DNA of 64,000 nucleotides. Origin: Xanthomonas arboricola pv. juglandis (GTDB lineage: Bacteria; Pseudomonadota; Gammaproteobacteria; Xanthomonadales; Xanthomonadaceae). The notes under the pieces were generated by a model. The model was not told where the DNA came from and did not search any database. It saw nothing but the letters and a program-made list of their open reading frames with translations. The stretch covers positions 560,785-624,784 of the forward strand of contig NZ_JZEF01000002.1 of assembly GCF_001013475.1 (NCBI RefSeq), written 5' to 3'. Position 1 is the stretch's first letter. Each line of letters starts with the position of its first letter. The translations under genes were made by a program, and so were the position numbers. Shown here piece after piece: positions 17,617 through 25,206 of the stretch.

Positions 17617-18051
17617 GTGAACGCGATTGCTCTGTTTCCGCCGCCGCCGTCCCTGCAAGGCATGCCGTTCGACGCCACCAAGTGCCCGGTGCGCGACGTG
17701 CTCGATCAGATCGGCGACAAATGGACCATGCTGATCCTGCTGACGCTGATCCCCGGCCCCTCCCGCTTCAGCGCCGTCCAGCGCGCCGTGCCGGACATCT
17801 CCAAGCGCATGCTGACCCAGACCCTGCGCAACCTCGAGCGCAACGGCATGATCACCCGCAAGGTCTACGCGACCAAGCCGCCCAGCGTGGAATATGCCTT
17901 GTCCAAGCTCGGCGTCGCGCTGCTCGGGCCGATCTCGCAGCTGCTCAACTGGGCAGGCGAGAACCATGCGGCCATCCGCTCCGCACGCGAACGCTTCGAT
18001 CATGCCCAGCAGCCAGCGGTCGCGCTGGATGCCGACGAAGCGATGGCGTAA
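17617..18051 (+). CDS. HxlR-family regulator of the qorB pair
   Basis: A winged-helix HxlR protein of 144 residues from the GTG at 17617, or 129 from the ATG at 17662, which has caagg before it. [20 protein letters not shown] is the family signature, and the conserved Cys in KCPV is the redox-sensing position in QorR-type members. [20 protein letters not shown] forms the recognition helix and wing. It is divergent from qorB across 134 bp and probably represses it until quinone or disulfide stress oxidises the cysteine. That role is inferred from relatives. Confidence 0.87.
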   Translation: MNAIALFPPPPSLQGMPFDATKCPVRDVLDQIGDKWTMLILLTLIPGPSRFSAVQRAVPDISKRMLTQTLRNLERNGMITRKVYATKPPSVEYALSKLGVALLGPISQLLNWAGENHAAIRSARERFDHAQQPAVALDADEAMA

Positions 18052-18551
18052 GCGCCGCCCTGCAGCATCGGCAAGCGAGCTGACGGCGCTGACTTCCGGG
18101 TGGGCGCCTCGGCGCGTTGGTGGATCGCCTAGGCGCGCGCACTAAACGCAGCGGTGGATGGATTCCGCGTCCGCCAAGTGTGCTTTGTTGAGGCATCGAT
18201 ACTCGGGCCCGGAAGCGTAGGCGGTTCAGTGGCGGGCCCGCCATGCATCGCTGCTGTCGAGGGCACGCCCTGGCACCTGGACCCGACTCCAGAGTGACGA
18301 CATCACAGCCACCACGGCCTGCCACGCACGTGGCGGGCCCGCCGTTGATCTGTGAACGCGTACTCACAAAATCCCGCGCCGGATAAACGTCTGCCAGCGC
18401 AAGCATGACGCGTGTCGCCCGCAAACCCTTGCGGCTTAAAGGGCCTGCCGCGCGCTATTGCTGCCATCGCTAATTTCAATCGCAAGCCGGCTCAAGCGTA
18501 CGCACCGGCACCCGATAAGGGGCTCACCTTATCTCGCGAATCCGCTGCGCC
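18052..18551. other. 500 bp without a gene; two ggcgggcccgcc palindromes
   Basis: No convincing coding frame. The 12-bp palindrome ggcgggcccgcc occurs twice, at 18231-18242 and 18332-18343, about 100 bp apart. The 3' part should contain the promoter of the MCP-like gene. Confidence 0.4.
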
Positions 18552-19196
18552 ATGCCCGTCTTCGGCACCCTGTCCGCCTCAACGCGACGCACCCTGGGCG
18601 CTGCCCTGCTCGCGCTGTGGTGCGGCTGGATCGCCGTGGCCTGGACCACGCCCCACGCGCAAGCCAACGACGTCGCCAGTGCGTGGGCGTCGGTCATCGA
18701 CGGCATCGCCTTCCAGACCAATATCCTGGCCCTGAATGCCGCCGTCGAAGCCGCACGCGCCGGCGAAGAAGGCCGCGGCTTCGCCGTGGTCGCCGGTGAA
18801 GTGCGCGCGCTGGCATTGCGCTCGTCCGCCGCCGCCAGCCAGATCAAGACGCTGATCGGCGAGTCGGTCACGCATATGCAGGCCGGCGTGCAGCAGGTAC
18901 GCCACGCCGGCGAAGGCATGCAGCACATCGTCGCCACCATCGGCCAAGTCAGCAGCACGCTCAGCAGGATCGCCGTCGCCTCGCAACAGGAAGCCGGCAG
19001 CATCGCGCAGGTGCATCACACCCTCGCCGGCGTAGACGCCGACATGCGCGACGGCGTCACCCGCATGCAGGACGCCAGCGCCGCCGCACGCGCCATGGGC
19101 GACCATGCCGCGCAGCTGGAAGATGCAGTGAGTGCGTTTGTGGCGGAGGCGCGCGATGGCAGCGCTGAGGCAGTGCAGAGGCTGCGCGTTGCCTGA
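18552..19196 (+). CDS. Shortened methyl-accepting chemotaxis protein-like protein
   Basis: A 214-residue protein with one membrane segment (about residues 14-32, [17 protein letters not shown]). It is joined after only ~15 residues to the highly conserved MCP signalling tip, residues 48-88: [41 protein letters not shown] coiled-coil C-terminal arm with possible methylation Gln/Glu positions follows. The sensory domain, HAMP domain and the whole N-terminal arm of the signalling hairpin are missing, and there is no C-terminal receptor-tether pentapeptide. An in-frame internal deletion of a normal MCP is the simplest explanation. It may be a pseudogene that still reads open. Confidence 0.75.
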   Translation: MPVFGTLSASTRRTLGAALLALWCGWIAVAWTTPHAQANDVASAWASVIDGIAFQTNILALNAAVEAARAGEEGRGFAVVAGEVRALALRSSAAASQIKTLIGESVTHMQAGVQQVRHAGEGMQHIVATIGQVSSTLSRIAVASQQEAGSIAQVHHTLAGVDADMRDGVTRMQDASAAARAMGDHAAQLEDAVSAFVAEARDGSAEAVQRLRVA

Positions 19197-19397
19197 TTTA
19201 CATCAGCCTATCTTTGGCGCGCGATAGCACCACGCGTGATCTTGCCTGATCGCCGGAGCTGAGGCCGGGTTTTCCAGGGCCGATAGTGCAACCACCGCTT
19301 TCGGCCGGCCGGTCCACAAAAGCTGTTCAGCGGCAGTTGCCAGCGCCTGCATCAGGCAACGCTGCAAGGCAGATGCTGTGGTGCCGATGCCTGCCGA

Positions 19398-19760
19398 TTA
19401 CTTGCGCAGCTCCCGCAGTTTGCCAGTGAACCAGGATTGGCTGGATACCGGCGCAGTGTTGCCGCAACGCACCTGATACGGCGTGCCCGACATGCTGCTC
19501 TTGGTGGCAGCAAGCTCGATGAAGGATTCGGTAGACCTCACCAGCCCCTTCTTCTGCAAGTAGTCGTACTTGCGCTGCAAGTGTTCACTGGCTTTGGGCG
19601 CCGCGTACCACGACCCATTGCGCGAAAACTCGCAGTTGGATTGCGCAAGAACCTTGAAAAGCTGATCGACCTCGCGCGTGGTAGCGGGCGAGACCCCTTG
19701 GGCTGAGACCGATGCACAGGCACCGAGCAAGAACACTGCAAGACACGATCTAACGTTCAT
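19398..19760 (-). CDS. DUF5329-family exported protein
   Basis: A 120-residue periplasmic protein with a signal peptide (MNVRSCLAVFLLGACASVSA). The mature part has the DUF5329 pattern: VDQLFKVLAQSNCEFSRNGS, EHLQRKYDYLQKKG, STESFIELAATKSSMSGTPY, QVRCG. The function of the family is unknown. I used the ATG at 19760, which opens the signal peptide. It is encoded on the minus strand and stands alone. Confidence 0.8.
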   Translation of the reverse strand: MNVRSCLAVFLLGACASVSAQGVSPATTREVDQLFKVLAQSNCEFSRNGSWYAAPKASEHLQRKYDYLQKKGLVRSTESFIELAATKSSMSGTPYQVRCGNTAPVSSQSWFTGKLRELRK

Positions 19761-19937
19761 CGACCCAATGGTAGCGCATGGCAGTGGCTTGACGACCGCC
19801 ATCGAGGAGCGGTACCACACAGCTGCGGATCCGCTGCCATGGCTGCATTTCACAGCGGTTACCAGGCGGTATCAACGTCGGCTCCGGCAGCACAGCGCAG
19901 TCGGCGAGCGACATGCGCGCGTCACCTCAAGCCGGCG

Positions 19938-20120
19938 TCAGATGGCACCACGCCGACGCGCCCAGGCAATGCCGAACACGGAGCCAAGCGACAGCCCCAG
20001 GCCGAGGCCTTGCGGCAGGTTGCCCATTGCTGCTCCGAGGGCAGCCCCCACGGCTGCGCCGATGCCAATGCTGATGCCGACCAATTTGGAATAGAGCTTG
20101 GTATCTGCTGGTTTCAACAT
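19938..20120 (-). CDS. Small glycine-zipper membrane protein
   Basis: A 60-residue protein with two hydrophobic segments rich in small residues (VGISIGIGAAVGAALGAAMG and LGLGLSLGSVFGIAWA), ending in a basic RRR tail. The ATG at 20120 is six bases after aagga, so I prefer it to the ATG at 20126. Glycine-zipper proteins of this size are common and of unknown role. Confidence 0.6.
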   Translation of the reverse strand: MLKPADTKLYSKLVGISIGIGAAVGAALGAAMGNLPQGLGLGLSLGSVFGIAWARRRGAI

Positions 20121-20400
20121 GAGCATTCCTTCGTTGATAGTTGAACCGATCCACCTGACGATTACATTGCGCAGGCGGGAACTAACGCGCACCACGCGTA
20201 CTGATTCTAATGTCTTGGGCTCGCGTTGCAACACGGGAACTCCGCGCTGCGTAGCGGAAGCGTGACATCACGCCAACAAACAAGGCTGATTTTCAGCCCA
20301 TGAGACGGCAATGCATGCCTGTTCAAGCGCATTCGGGCTCGTTATAAAAGCGTTGCTTTGCGAGCTCGGACAGACCAGCGGCAACGCAACAATGGAGTCA

Positions 20401-21204
20401 TCAGGAAGAATGCTCAACATCGGGCGGCGCGTATCGCAACAGCATCGAACCCTCGGAGTAATTCCCGTAGTACTCGCTCGCCCTCAACCCCGGGTTCGCC
20501 TCAAAATCGATGTAAGGCTCGGAACAATGCGGGCAGCGGAAGGGATTGAGGTAGGCGTAGCTGGACCCATCCGGCGCCAACGGTAATGCGTCTTCCAGCG
20601 CAGCAAGCGCTTCGGCATCCGGCTCGGACAGCGCTGCAGGGCTGCCAGGCAGATGGCTATCGACGGTGATGGTGTACTTGCCGGACCCCGAGTAGAAGTA
20701 TCCCGCGTTGCTAAAACCCGCGTGATAGGAGCGGATCAGGAACGAACGCTTGCAGTGGTCGCACTCACAGGAAAGCACCACATTGCCACTGGTGACAATT
20801 CCATTGAAGTGCAGCCCCCTGGCAAACAACCCCTTGCCTGCAAGCGCGGAACTGCTGACGCTGGCGCCCGGCAGAAAGAACGGCTGAAACCTGATCCCGG
20901 ATGCTTGGCCATTCGCAAACGCATCTGGATCGAGCTGCTTGGTCTGCGAAATGACACAGTCTGCCTGGCACCCGAGGTTGGGATGCACGCGAACGGAAAA
21001 GTGGAACCACCCCGTCGCAGCACCAAGTTCATGCCGATGCACCTCTCCCGCCGAGTCGGCAAACTCCAGGACGCTATTGGCCTTCAACCATGCGGAAGGC
21101 TTGAGCTCACACGGGACATCGCTCTCGGTAACGCGGCACAACTCTCGCCCATCGGCGCGAACGATCAATAACGGAGCGGCTTTCTTCTTGAAGATGGAGA
21201 ACAT
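20401..21204 (-). CDS. Hypothetical protein with two CxxC pairs
   Basis: A 267-residue soluble protein I cannot assign. The N-terminal third (MFSIFKKKAAPLLIVRADGR) looks like beta structure. In the middle is SCECDHCKRSFLIRS and near the C-terminus FRCPHCSEPYIDFE. The four cysteines in two knuckles would suit a single structural zinc. The second knuckle is preceded by an acidic spacer (EPDAEALAALEDALPLAPDG). It lies at the distal edge of the integron array, but I see no attC next to it, so its status as a cassette is open. Confidence 0.6.
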   Translation of the reverse strand: MFSIFKKKAAPLLIVRADGRELCRVTESDVPCELKPSAWLKANSVLEFADSAGEVHRHELGAATGWFHFSVRVHPNLGCQADCVISQTKQLDPDAFANGQASGIRFQPFFLPGASVSSSALAGKGLFARGLHFNGIVTSGNVVLSCECDHCKRSFLIRSYHAGFSNAGYFYSGSGKYTITVDSHLPGSPAALSEPDAEALAALEDALPLAPDGSSYAYLNPFRCPHCSEPYIDFEANPGLRASEYYGNYSEGSMLLRYAPPDVEHSS

Positions 21205-21270
21205 GCTTTCCTTGGCGGTGTGCTTGAGTAGTAGATCGGATCGCTGGGCGATTGGACAAATTTTAAGGCT

Positions 21271-21567
21271 TTAGCTCCGCTCGCGGCGAGTCAGGGACCA
21301 TCCCCATGAAAGGAACAAGCAGACGCCAAAGAGCGTAAACAAAAAGGTGGCAAGCCCGGCCCAGGATATGCCGAATAGCCAAAAGCCAGCATGACATGCG
21401 ACCGGGTCTCTCGCGATGGAGGCCGAAGTGGCACAGCGCGAGAGAGTCCTGGTGTGATGCCACCAGGTGAGCGTGACGGAAATACCGAAGAACACGAGTA
21501 GCGCAGCGAATAGCCGAAGCGCGCGATAGCCAACTGACGTCGTTGTTGATTTCGAATGTGCGCGCAT
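21271..21567 (-). CDS. Small two-span membrane protein, possible cassette gene
   Basis: A 98-residue protein with two membrane segments (ALRLFAALLVFFGISVTLTW and WLFGISWAGLATFLFTLFGV) separated by a short Cys-containing loop (RCATSASIARDPVACHAGF). It begins 11 bases past the attC at 21578-21636, in the cassette direction, so it is probably the next cassette gene. No attC could be recognised after its stop. Function unknown. Confidence 0.6.
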   Translation of the reverse strand: MRAHSKSTTTSVGYRALRLFAALLVFFGISVTLTWWHHTRTLSRCATSASIARDPVACHAGFWLFGISWAGLATFLFTLFGVCLFLSWGWSLTRRERS

Positions 21568-21577
21568 GGGCAGAGCG

Positions 21578-21636
21578 GCCTAACGTCTGGACTAAGTAGG
21601 TTCGCGAAGCGGCTTTGGTTGAATGAATTATTAGAA
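21578..21636 (-). repeat. attC site of the IS-interrupted cassette
   Basis: The 59-bp element has gcctaac at 21578 (GTTAGGC core on the minus strand), an inner pair around a gcgaagc centre, and tggttgaatgaattattagaa at the other end. Here the inverse core gttag(a/g)c has decayed to attagaa. The layout is the Xanthomonas attC pattern seen at 23125-23184. Confidence 0.7.
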
Positions 21637-21858
21637 CTCATCGCCACGGGAAAATCGGCCACCAGCGTAGAGCAACTCGCGACAATCCTTAAAATCTAGG
21701 ATGCGAAAGCGCTTTCCTGGAGATAAGTTGGTGAGGTAGTAAGCCACGTCCTCTTGATTGAACCAGGTCTTTGCCACAAGCTTTGGAGAGAAAGACTCAA
21801 GATCGATTGCGACGTATCTACTGGCTGAGCGTCGATAGAAACCCGGCGGGATCGACAT
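21631..21858 (-). CDS. Cassette-encoded hypothetical protein, 5' end possibly cut by an IS
   Basis: A 75-residue reading frame (MSIPPGFYRRSASRYVAIDL then ESFSPKLVAKTWFNQEDVAYYL), ending inside its attC, as integron cassette genes often do. The ATG is only a few bases from the end of the IS3 element, so the original start and ribosome site may lie on the far side near 23050. I do not know the family. Confidence 0.55.
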   Translation of the reverse strand: MSIPPGFYRRSASRYVAIDLESFSPKLVAKTWFNQEDVAYYLTNLSPGKRFRILDFKDCRELLYAGGRFSRGDEF

Positions 21859-21884
21859 CCCCCCGCCCTGAGTAGCGGCTTGGT

Positions 21885-22730
21885 TTAGAGTCCGGGGGTA
21901 ATGATATCGGTGTTGGCCAGATGTTGGGCATAAGCAGCCGGGGTCATGCCGCCGATTGCTTTTTTGGGTCGGTCCTCGTTGTATTCGCGTCGCCAGCGTT
22001 CGATCTCAGTGCGCGCGTGCAGCAACGTCGGGAACCAGTGCTCGTTGAGGCATTCATCGCGTAGCCGGCCGTTGAAGGATTCGACGTAGGCGTTCTGGTT
22101 CGGTTTGCCTGGTTGGATCAGCCGCAACTGCACGCCACGGGCATGCGCCCAGGCGACCATTGCCTTACCGCAAAACTCCTTGCCGTTGTCGGTGCGGATC
22201 ACCTGCGGCAGGCCGCGACTGTGTGCCAACCGATCCAGGACGCGCGCAACCCCGTGCCCAGAGATCGCGCGCTCCACCTCGATGGCGACCGCTTCGTGCG
22301 TTGCGTCGTCCACGATCACCAGACACTTGATCACTCGGCCTTCGGCGGAGCGGTCGAACACGAAGTCCATCGACCACACCTGGTTGGCCTGCGCTGGCCG
22401 CAGCAGCGGCTGACGCTCGCCTATTGGCACTTTTTTGCGCTTGCGCCGTCGGACCTGTAGCTGCTGTTCGCGGTACAACCGCTCCACGCGTTTGTAGTTC
22501 ACGATGCGCCCTTCCTGTCGCAGTTTGAGATAGATCATCCCCACGCCATAGCGACGATGGCGATGCGCCAGCGCAAGAATGCGCTCGCGCAGTTCGCCGT
22601 TGCGGTCTTGGCGTGGGCAATAGCGCAGCGCGCTGGCGCTCATGCCGATCACTGCCAGCGCACGACGCTCGCTGGCACCACGCCCGATCCACTCGCGCAC
22701 CAGCATACGACGCGCCGGTGCGCTCACCAC
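21885..22730 (-). CDS. IS3-family transposase OrfB (IS1404-like)
   Basis: A 281-residue catalytic subunit. After a helical N-terminus ([20 protein letters not shown]) comes the HTH_21-like part with [20 protein letters not shown] and the rve core. The triad is visible: D in SMDFVFDR, D in RTDNGKEF and E in [12 protein letters not shown]. The protein ends [15 protein letters not shown]. It is entered from orfA by a -1 shift at 22730-22736. It appears functional and is the parent sequence for recognising the remnants at 1.3 and 4.6-5.1 kb. Confidence 0.93.
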   Translation of the reverse strand: MVSAPARRMLVREWIGRGASERRALAVIGMSASALRYCPRQDRNGELRERILALAHRHRRYGVGMIYLKLRQEGRIVNYKRVERLYREQQLQVRRRKRKKVPIGERQPLLRPAQANQVWSMDFVFDRSAEGRVIKCLVIVDDATHEAVAIEVERAISGHGVARVLDRLAHSRGLPQVIRTDNGKEFCGKAMVAWAHARGVQLRLIQPGKPNQNAYVESFNGRLRDECLNEHWFPTLLHARTEIERWRREYNEDRPKKAIGGMTPAAYAQHLANTDIITPGL

Positions 22731-22993
22731 TTTTTTCGCAACGCATCCTTGATCAGGTCGTTCTCGAACAACTGCTCGGCCAGCAACTTCTTCAGCCGCG
22801 CGTTCTCGGCCTCAAGGTCCTTGAGCCGCTTGGCATCGGGCACGCTCATGCCGCCGAACTTGCTACGCCACAGATAGTACGAGGCCTCGCTGAAGCCATG
22901 GCGCCGGCACAGATCCTTGATCGCCACGCCGCCTTCGGCTTCGCGCAGGAAGCCGATGATCTGCTCTTCGGTAAAACGCTTCTTCACGTCCAA
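22724..22993 (-). CDS. IS3-family transposase OrfA (IS1404-like)
   Basis: An 89-residue HTH_Tnp_1 protein: [20 protein letters not shown], then the helix-turn-helix ([20 protein letters not shown]) and a leucine-zipper region ([20 protein letters not shown]) used for OrfA/OrfAB multimerisation. It overlaps orfB by a few bases. The ATG has aaggaga a few bases upstream. Confidence 0.92.
   Translation of the reverse strand: MDVKKRFTEEQIIGFLREAEGGVAIKDLCRRHGFSEASYYLWRSKFGGMSVPDAKRLKDLEAENARLKKLLAEQLFENDLIKDALRKKW
22730..22736 (-). other. Programmed -1 frameshift site of the second IS3 element
   Basis: AAAAAAG on the minus strand, in phase in orfA (CGA AAA AAG TGG TGA). Slipping back one base reads GTG GTG AGC GCA into orfB. 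Confidence 0.85.
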
Positions 22994-23124
22994 TCTCCTT
23001 GGGGTAGGGAATTGGACTCCAAACTGAGGTGCTACTCAAAATTGGGTGGACGTCGCGGAGCCAACCGCATGCACGCCCGCGAACTCACCGAAGCGGCAAC
23101 CACCAACGCATTTGCTCCACCACG

Positions 23125-23184
23125 GCCTAACACCTGAATTAAGCCGCGCCGCGAAGCAGCGTCGGCTTGGACGAATTGTTAGGC
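23125..23184 (-). repeat. attC site of the AbiV cassette (60 bp, intact)
   Basis: A textbook 60-bp Xanthomonas-type attC. It has gcctaac at one end and gttaggc at the other (7-bp core and inverse core), with inner arms cctgaattaagccgcg and cgtcggcttggacgaattg around gcgaag. The stop codon of the AbiV-like gene lies within it, as usual for cassettes. Confidence 0.9.
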
Positions 23185-23820
23185 GACAGGCCGGGAGACG
23201 AAGGCATAGATTGCTTCCTCTAGGCTGATGTTGCCGTCGTTGATGCGCTCAAGATAGAACGGCGAAAAATCTTCTTGACCCATGATTTCCTGAATCTTGC
23301 TGCTGGATAGGGTATAGAAGAAGTCGCTGGCCGCCGTAATGGACGCTGGCTCATTGTTAGCCTGATACTGTTTAGCTCGCGCCAGACAATGTTGGGCGAG
23401 GCGTACCGCGTCACGTGCGGCGACAGGGCGCACCAAGTCTTTTGGATTTTGGATCGAGCCATCCGCGAGAACGTCCGTATACATCGAGGGCTCTCGGCCG
23501 CGGCGCAGGCTGCCCATAAGTTCAAGGGACGTATCAAGCGCCTCCTTCATATTTTCTCGCTGCGTCAGGGTCAGCGATGGCCCAAAGGCGGCGATGATCT
23601 TTGACTTGTGATCTAGAAGGTTGTTCCAAGTCTTCTTGAGCACTTGCCGATCCGCCAGGTTTCGACCTGCAGCTCCGAACGCTAATGCGGACTTGCCGAC
23701 TTCCTCGATGGCCGCAACAGCAAGGAAGTAGGCGCGTGCGAAATGCTCGGCACTTAGCAACGTTTCTGCCTCTTCAACTAGCGCCGTGGCGTTATCAATC
23801 GACACCACCGAAAGCTTCAA
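23179..23820 (-). CDS. AbiV-family abortive infection protein in an integron cassette
   Basis: A 213-residue all-helical HEPN-type protein. The diagnostic part is residues 8-45: NATALVEEAETLLSAEHFAR and AYFLAVAAIEEVGKSALAFG, the AxxxxEExGK motif typical of AbiV. In Lactococcus, AbiV aborts phage infection by interacting with a phage protein. Whether this homologue defends Xanthomonas is inference. The remaining helices (LTLTQRENMKEALDTSLELM and SPFYLERINDGNISLEEAIY) are unassigned. It is transcribed in cassette orientation, away from intI. Confidence 0.77.
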   Translation of the reverse strand: MKLSVVSIDNATALVEEAETLLSAEHFARAYFLAVAAIEEVGKSALAFGAAGRNLADRQVLKKTWNNLLDHKSKIIAAFGPSLTLTQRENMKEALDTSLELMGSLRRGREPSMYTDVLADGSIQNPKDLVRPVAARDAVRLAQHCLARAKQYQANNEPASITAASDFFYTLSSSKIQEIMGQEDFSPFYLERINDGNISLEEAIYAFVSRPVA

Positions 23821-23822
23821 GA

Positions 23823-23885
23823 GTGTCTGCTTGCTGAGTTCTTGCCGCGTCGCGAAGCGGCGTCGGCTTGAATGAATTGTTAGGC
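23823..23885 (-). repeat. Degenerate attC between two cassettes
   Basis: One half is intact (gcgaagcggcgtcggcttga followed by atgaattgttaggc, inverse core at 23879-23885). On the other side the expected gcctaacgcctgaattaagc has decayed to gtctgcttgctgagttcttg. The GTT of the recombination core is therefore lost, so the two neighbouring cassettes should behave as one unit. Confidence 0.7.
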
Positions 23886-23917
23886 TGCTCCTGGAACGGC
23901 TGCGCCCAAGTGCTTCT

Positions 23918-24376
23918 CTAATCTGGTGTATCGAACCGAAGGCCGTTCAGTGTGTGCGTGCAACACACGCAGAATGGTGTCATGTCTTTGGATCTCAGGT
24001 TTGAGTTTACCAGTTGTAGAACGCCGTCTTCATCAATGTATAGTCCGCTGAAATAGCTACTCTCGCCAACGCGTACGAACTCCTCCCGCTGTTCTTCATA
24101 TCGTGCGACAAGCCAAAATATCGGATCAGTTGTGTCTAGCCGTGACTTGGCTTCTGCGTATATTTGACCCCAAGGCTCACCAACCTTTGACAGTAGAAAG
24201 CGAAAGAGTGGCGTGTAGTCACGTCCGTGCTTTAGCCGACCGTTCATCGATTCGCGCGCCACTTCGCTGCTAGTCGACTTCTGCGAGTTCCGACTGTGCC
24301 GAAACTCTCCACCTATGCCGTGTTTCACGCCATGAGTCCGAGTGTTGACGGAACGGTAAAGACGAGATGTGCGCAT
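23918..24376 (-). CDS. Cassette-encoded hypothetical protein
   Basis: A reading frame of up to 152 residues. A start at the internal methionine MNGRLKHGRDYTPLFRFLLS gives ~109 residues and looks more natural, because the upstream part is basic and unstructured. The core has LSKVGEPWGQIYAEAKSRLD, a YFSGLYIDEDGVLQLV strand pair and a C-terminal FCVCCTHTLNGLRF with three cysteines. I do not recognise a family. It lies between attC sites at 24387-24500 and 23823-23885. Confidence 0.65.
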   Translation of the reverse strand: MRTSRLYRSVNTRTHGVKHGIGGEFRHSRNSQKSTSSEVARESMNGRLKHGRDYTPLFRFLLSKVGEPWGQIYAEAKSRLDTTDPIFWLVARYEEQREEFVRVGESSYFSGLYIDEDGVLQLVNSNLRSKDMTPFCVCCTHTLNGLRFDTPD

Positions 24377-24386
24377 GTGTTGTGCA

Positions 24387-24500
24387 GCCTAACGCCTGAA
24401 TTAAGCCGACCCGTACTGGATGGCACCGAAGCCGATAGTACCCAGAACGACCCGAAGTTAGCGAACCTGACGCGGGTTCGGCTTGAATGAATTGTTAGAC
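24387..24500 (-). repeat. attC site of the first cassette (114 bp)
   Basis: gcctaac at 24387-24393 and gttagac at 24494-24500 bound a 114-bp element. The arms cgcctgaattaagccgaccc and gggttcggcttgaatgaatt pair, and a long central insert (tggcaccgaagccgatagta and onward) separates them. This makes it nearly twice the length of the other sites. It is the attC of the cassette nearest the integrase. Confidence 0.85.
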
Positions 24501-24513
24501 CCTTTGCCAGCAG

Positions 24514-25008
24514 TCATGTGAGCGAGGATCTCTTAATCGAAACTCCGTAGGTCACCTTGGAGTAGTCGTCAGGGTATGGCTCTATGCCATGAATGTGGCG
24601 CATTACCTTGGAAAATTTGATGTTAGAGACGGAGAAATGGTAGCCGTAGGCGATCAGATCCTGTTCATTGGCTGCTCTAACATCTTTGCCGTCGAAAGTC
24701 CGCAACCTCAACCCGTCTGGAGTGCCAACTACATGGTACGGTCGCGGGATATTGGTTGGTAGTTCTTGGCGACCAATTACTTTCCATCGGCCGTGCCACA
24801 GGAGTTCGTCCCCCGTCCTTGCAATGAGAGCGATCTCGACTCCAAATAGGTCAGGAGCTCCCTCGTGGGCGCCGAACAGCGGCTGATACACGCAGAGATA
24901 AAGCTCCTGTCCTTCGTCAATTACGTGACCAATGGCAATACGGCTTTCATCCACTGGAATGGATATGAGATCGCCCACCTTTAGTGTGCGCCATGAGGTT
25001 CTTGCCAT
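24514..25008 (-). CDS. Imm26-family immunity protein-like cassette gene
   Basis: A 164-residue protein beginning MARTSWRTLKVGDLISIPVD, then IAIGHVIDEGQELYLCVYQP, LIARTGDELLWHGRWKVIGR and NIPRPYHVVGTPDGLRL. This order is typical of the Imm26 family of polymorphic-toxin immunity proteins. No toxin gene is adjacent, so it would be an orphan immunity gene. It is the first cassette, ten bases from the attI boundary, and would be best placed for expression from the integron promoter. Confidence 0.65.
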   Translation of the reverse strand: MARTSWRTLKVGDLISIPVDESRIAIGHVIDEGQELYLCVYQPLFGAHEGAPDLFGVEIALIARTGDELLWHGRWKVIGRQELPTNIPRPYHVVGTPDGLRLRTFDGKDVRAANEQDLIAYGYHFSVSNIKFSKVMRHIHGIEPYPDDYSKVTYGVSIKRSSLT

Positions 25009-25011
25009 AGG

Positions 25012-25206
25012 GTCTAACTACTATTGGACCGCCTAAGCGCGGTGTTGCGCCAAGTATCGACTAAGGCGGGGGGTCTGGAAAGGGGGAATTCTTATTCCGT
25101 AACAATGACTTGCCGGACGGCAACAGGCAGTCTTTGCGTCGATGCTGGTTGCGTTAGCCGACGTTTGAGTAGGCGTATGAGTTACACCCGTGGCGATGCA
25201 GGCGTA
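25012..25206. other. Integron attI and promoter region
   Basis: gtctaac at 25012-25018 (GTTAGAC on the minus strand) is the junction between the first cassette and the platform, so attI extends to its right. The 188 bases up to the intI start hold no gene. They should carry attI, the leftward cassette promoter and the intI promoter, but I could not define -35/-10 boxes or a LexA site with confidence. Confidence 0.6.

Larger units (their letters stand above)
21869..23038 (-). mobile_element. Intact IS3-family element (IS407/IS1404-like) inside an integron cassette
   Basis: A 1170-bp element with imperfect terminal repeats tgagtagcggcttggtttag (left) and tgagtagcacctcagtttgg (right, reversed), and TG...CA ends. 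It contains overlapping orfA and orfB with an A AAA AAG slip site. The flanks show no clear 3-4 bp duplication. Both this copy and the 1.3-kb remnant continue with gggcgggg beyond the TCA, so the true end may extend about 8 bases further. It interrupts the cassette whose attC is at 21578-21636. Confidence 0.9.

Noticed and set aside
21205..21270. attC site after the small membrane protein gene
   Set aside because: A weak ttttaaggc resembles a core site, but no matching gcctaac or arm pairing could be found.
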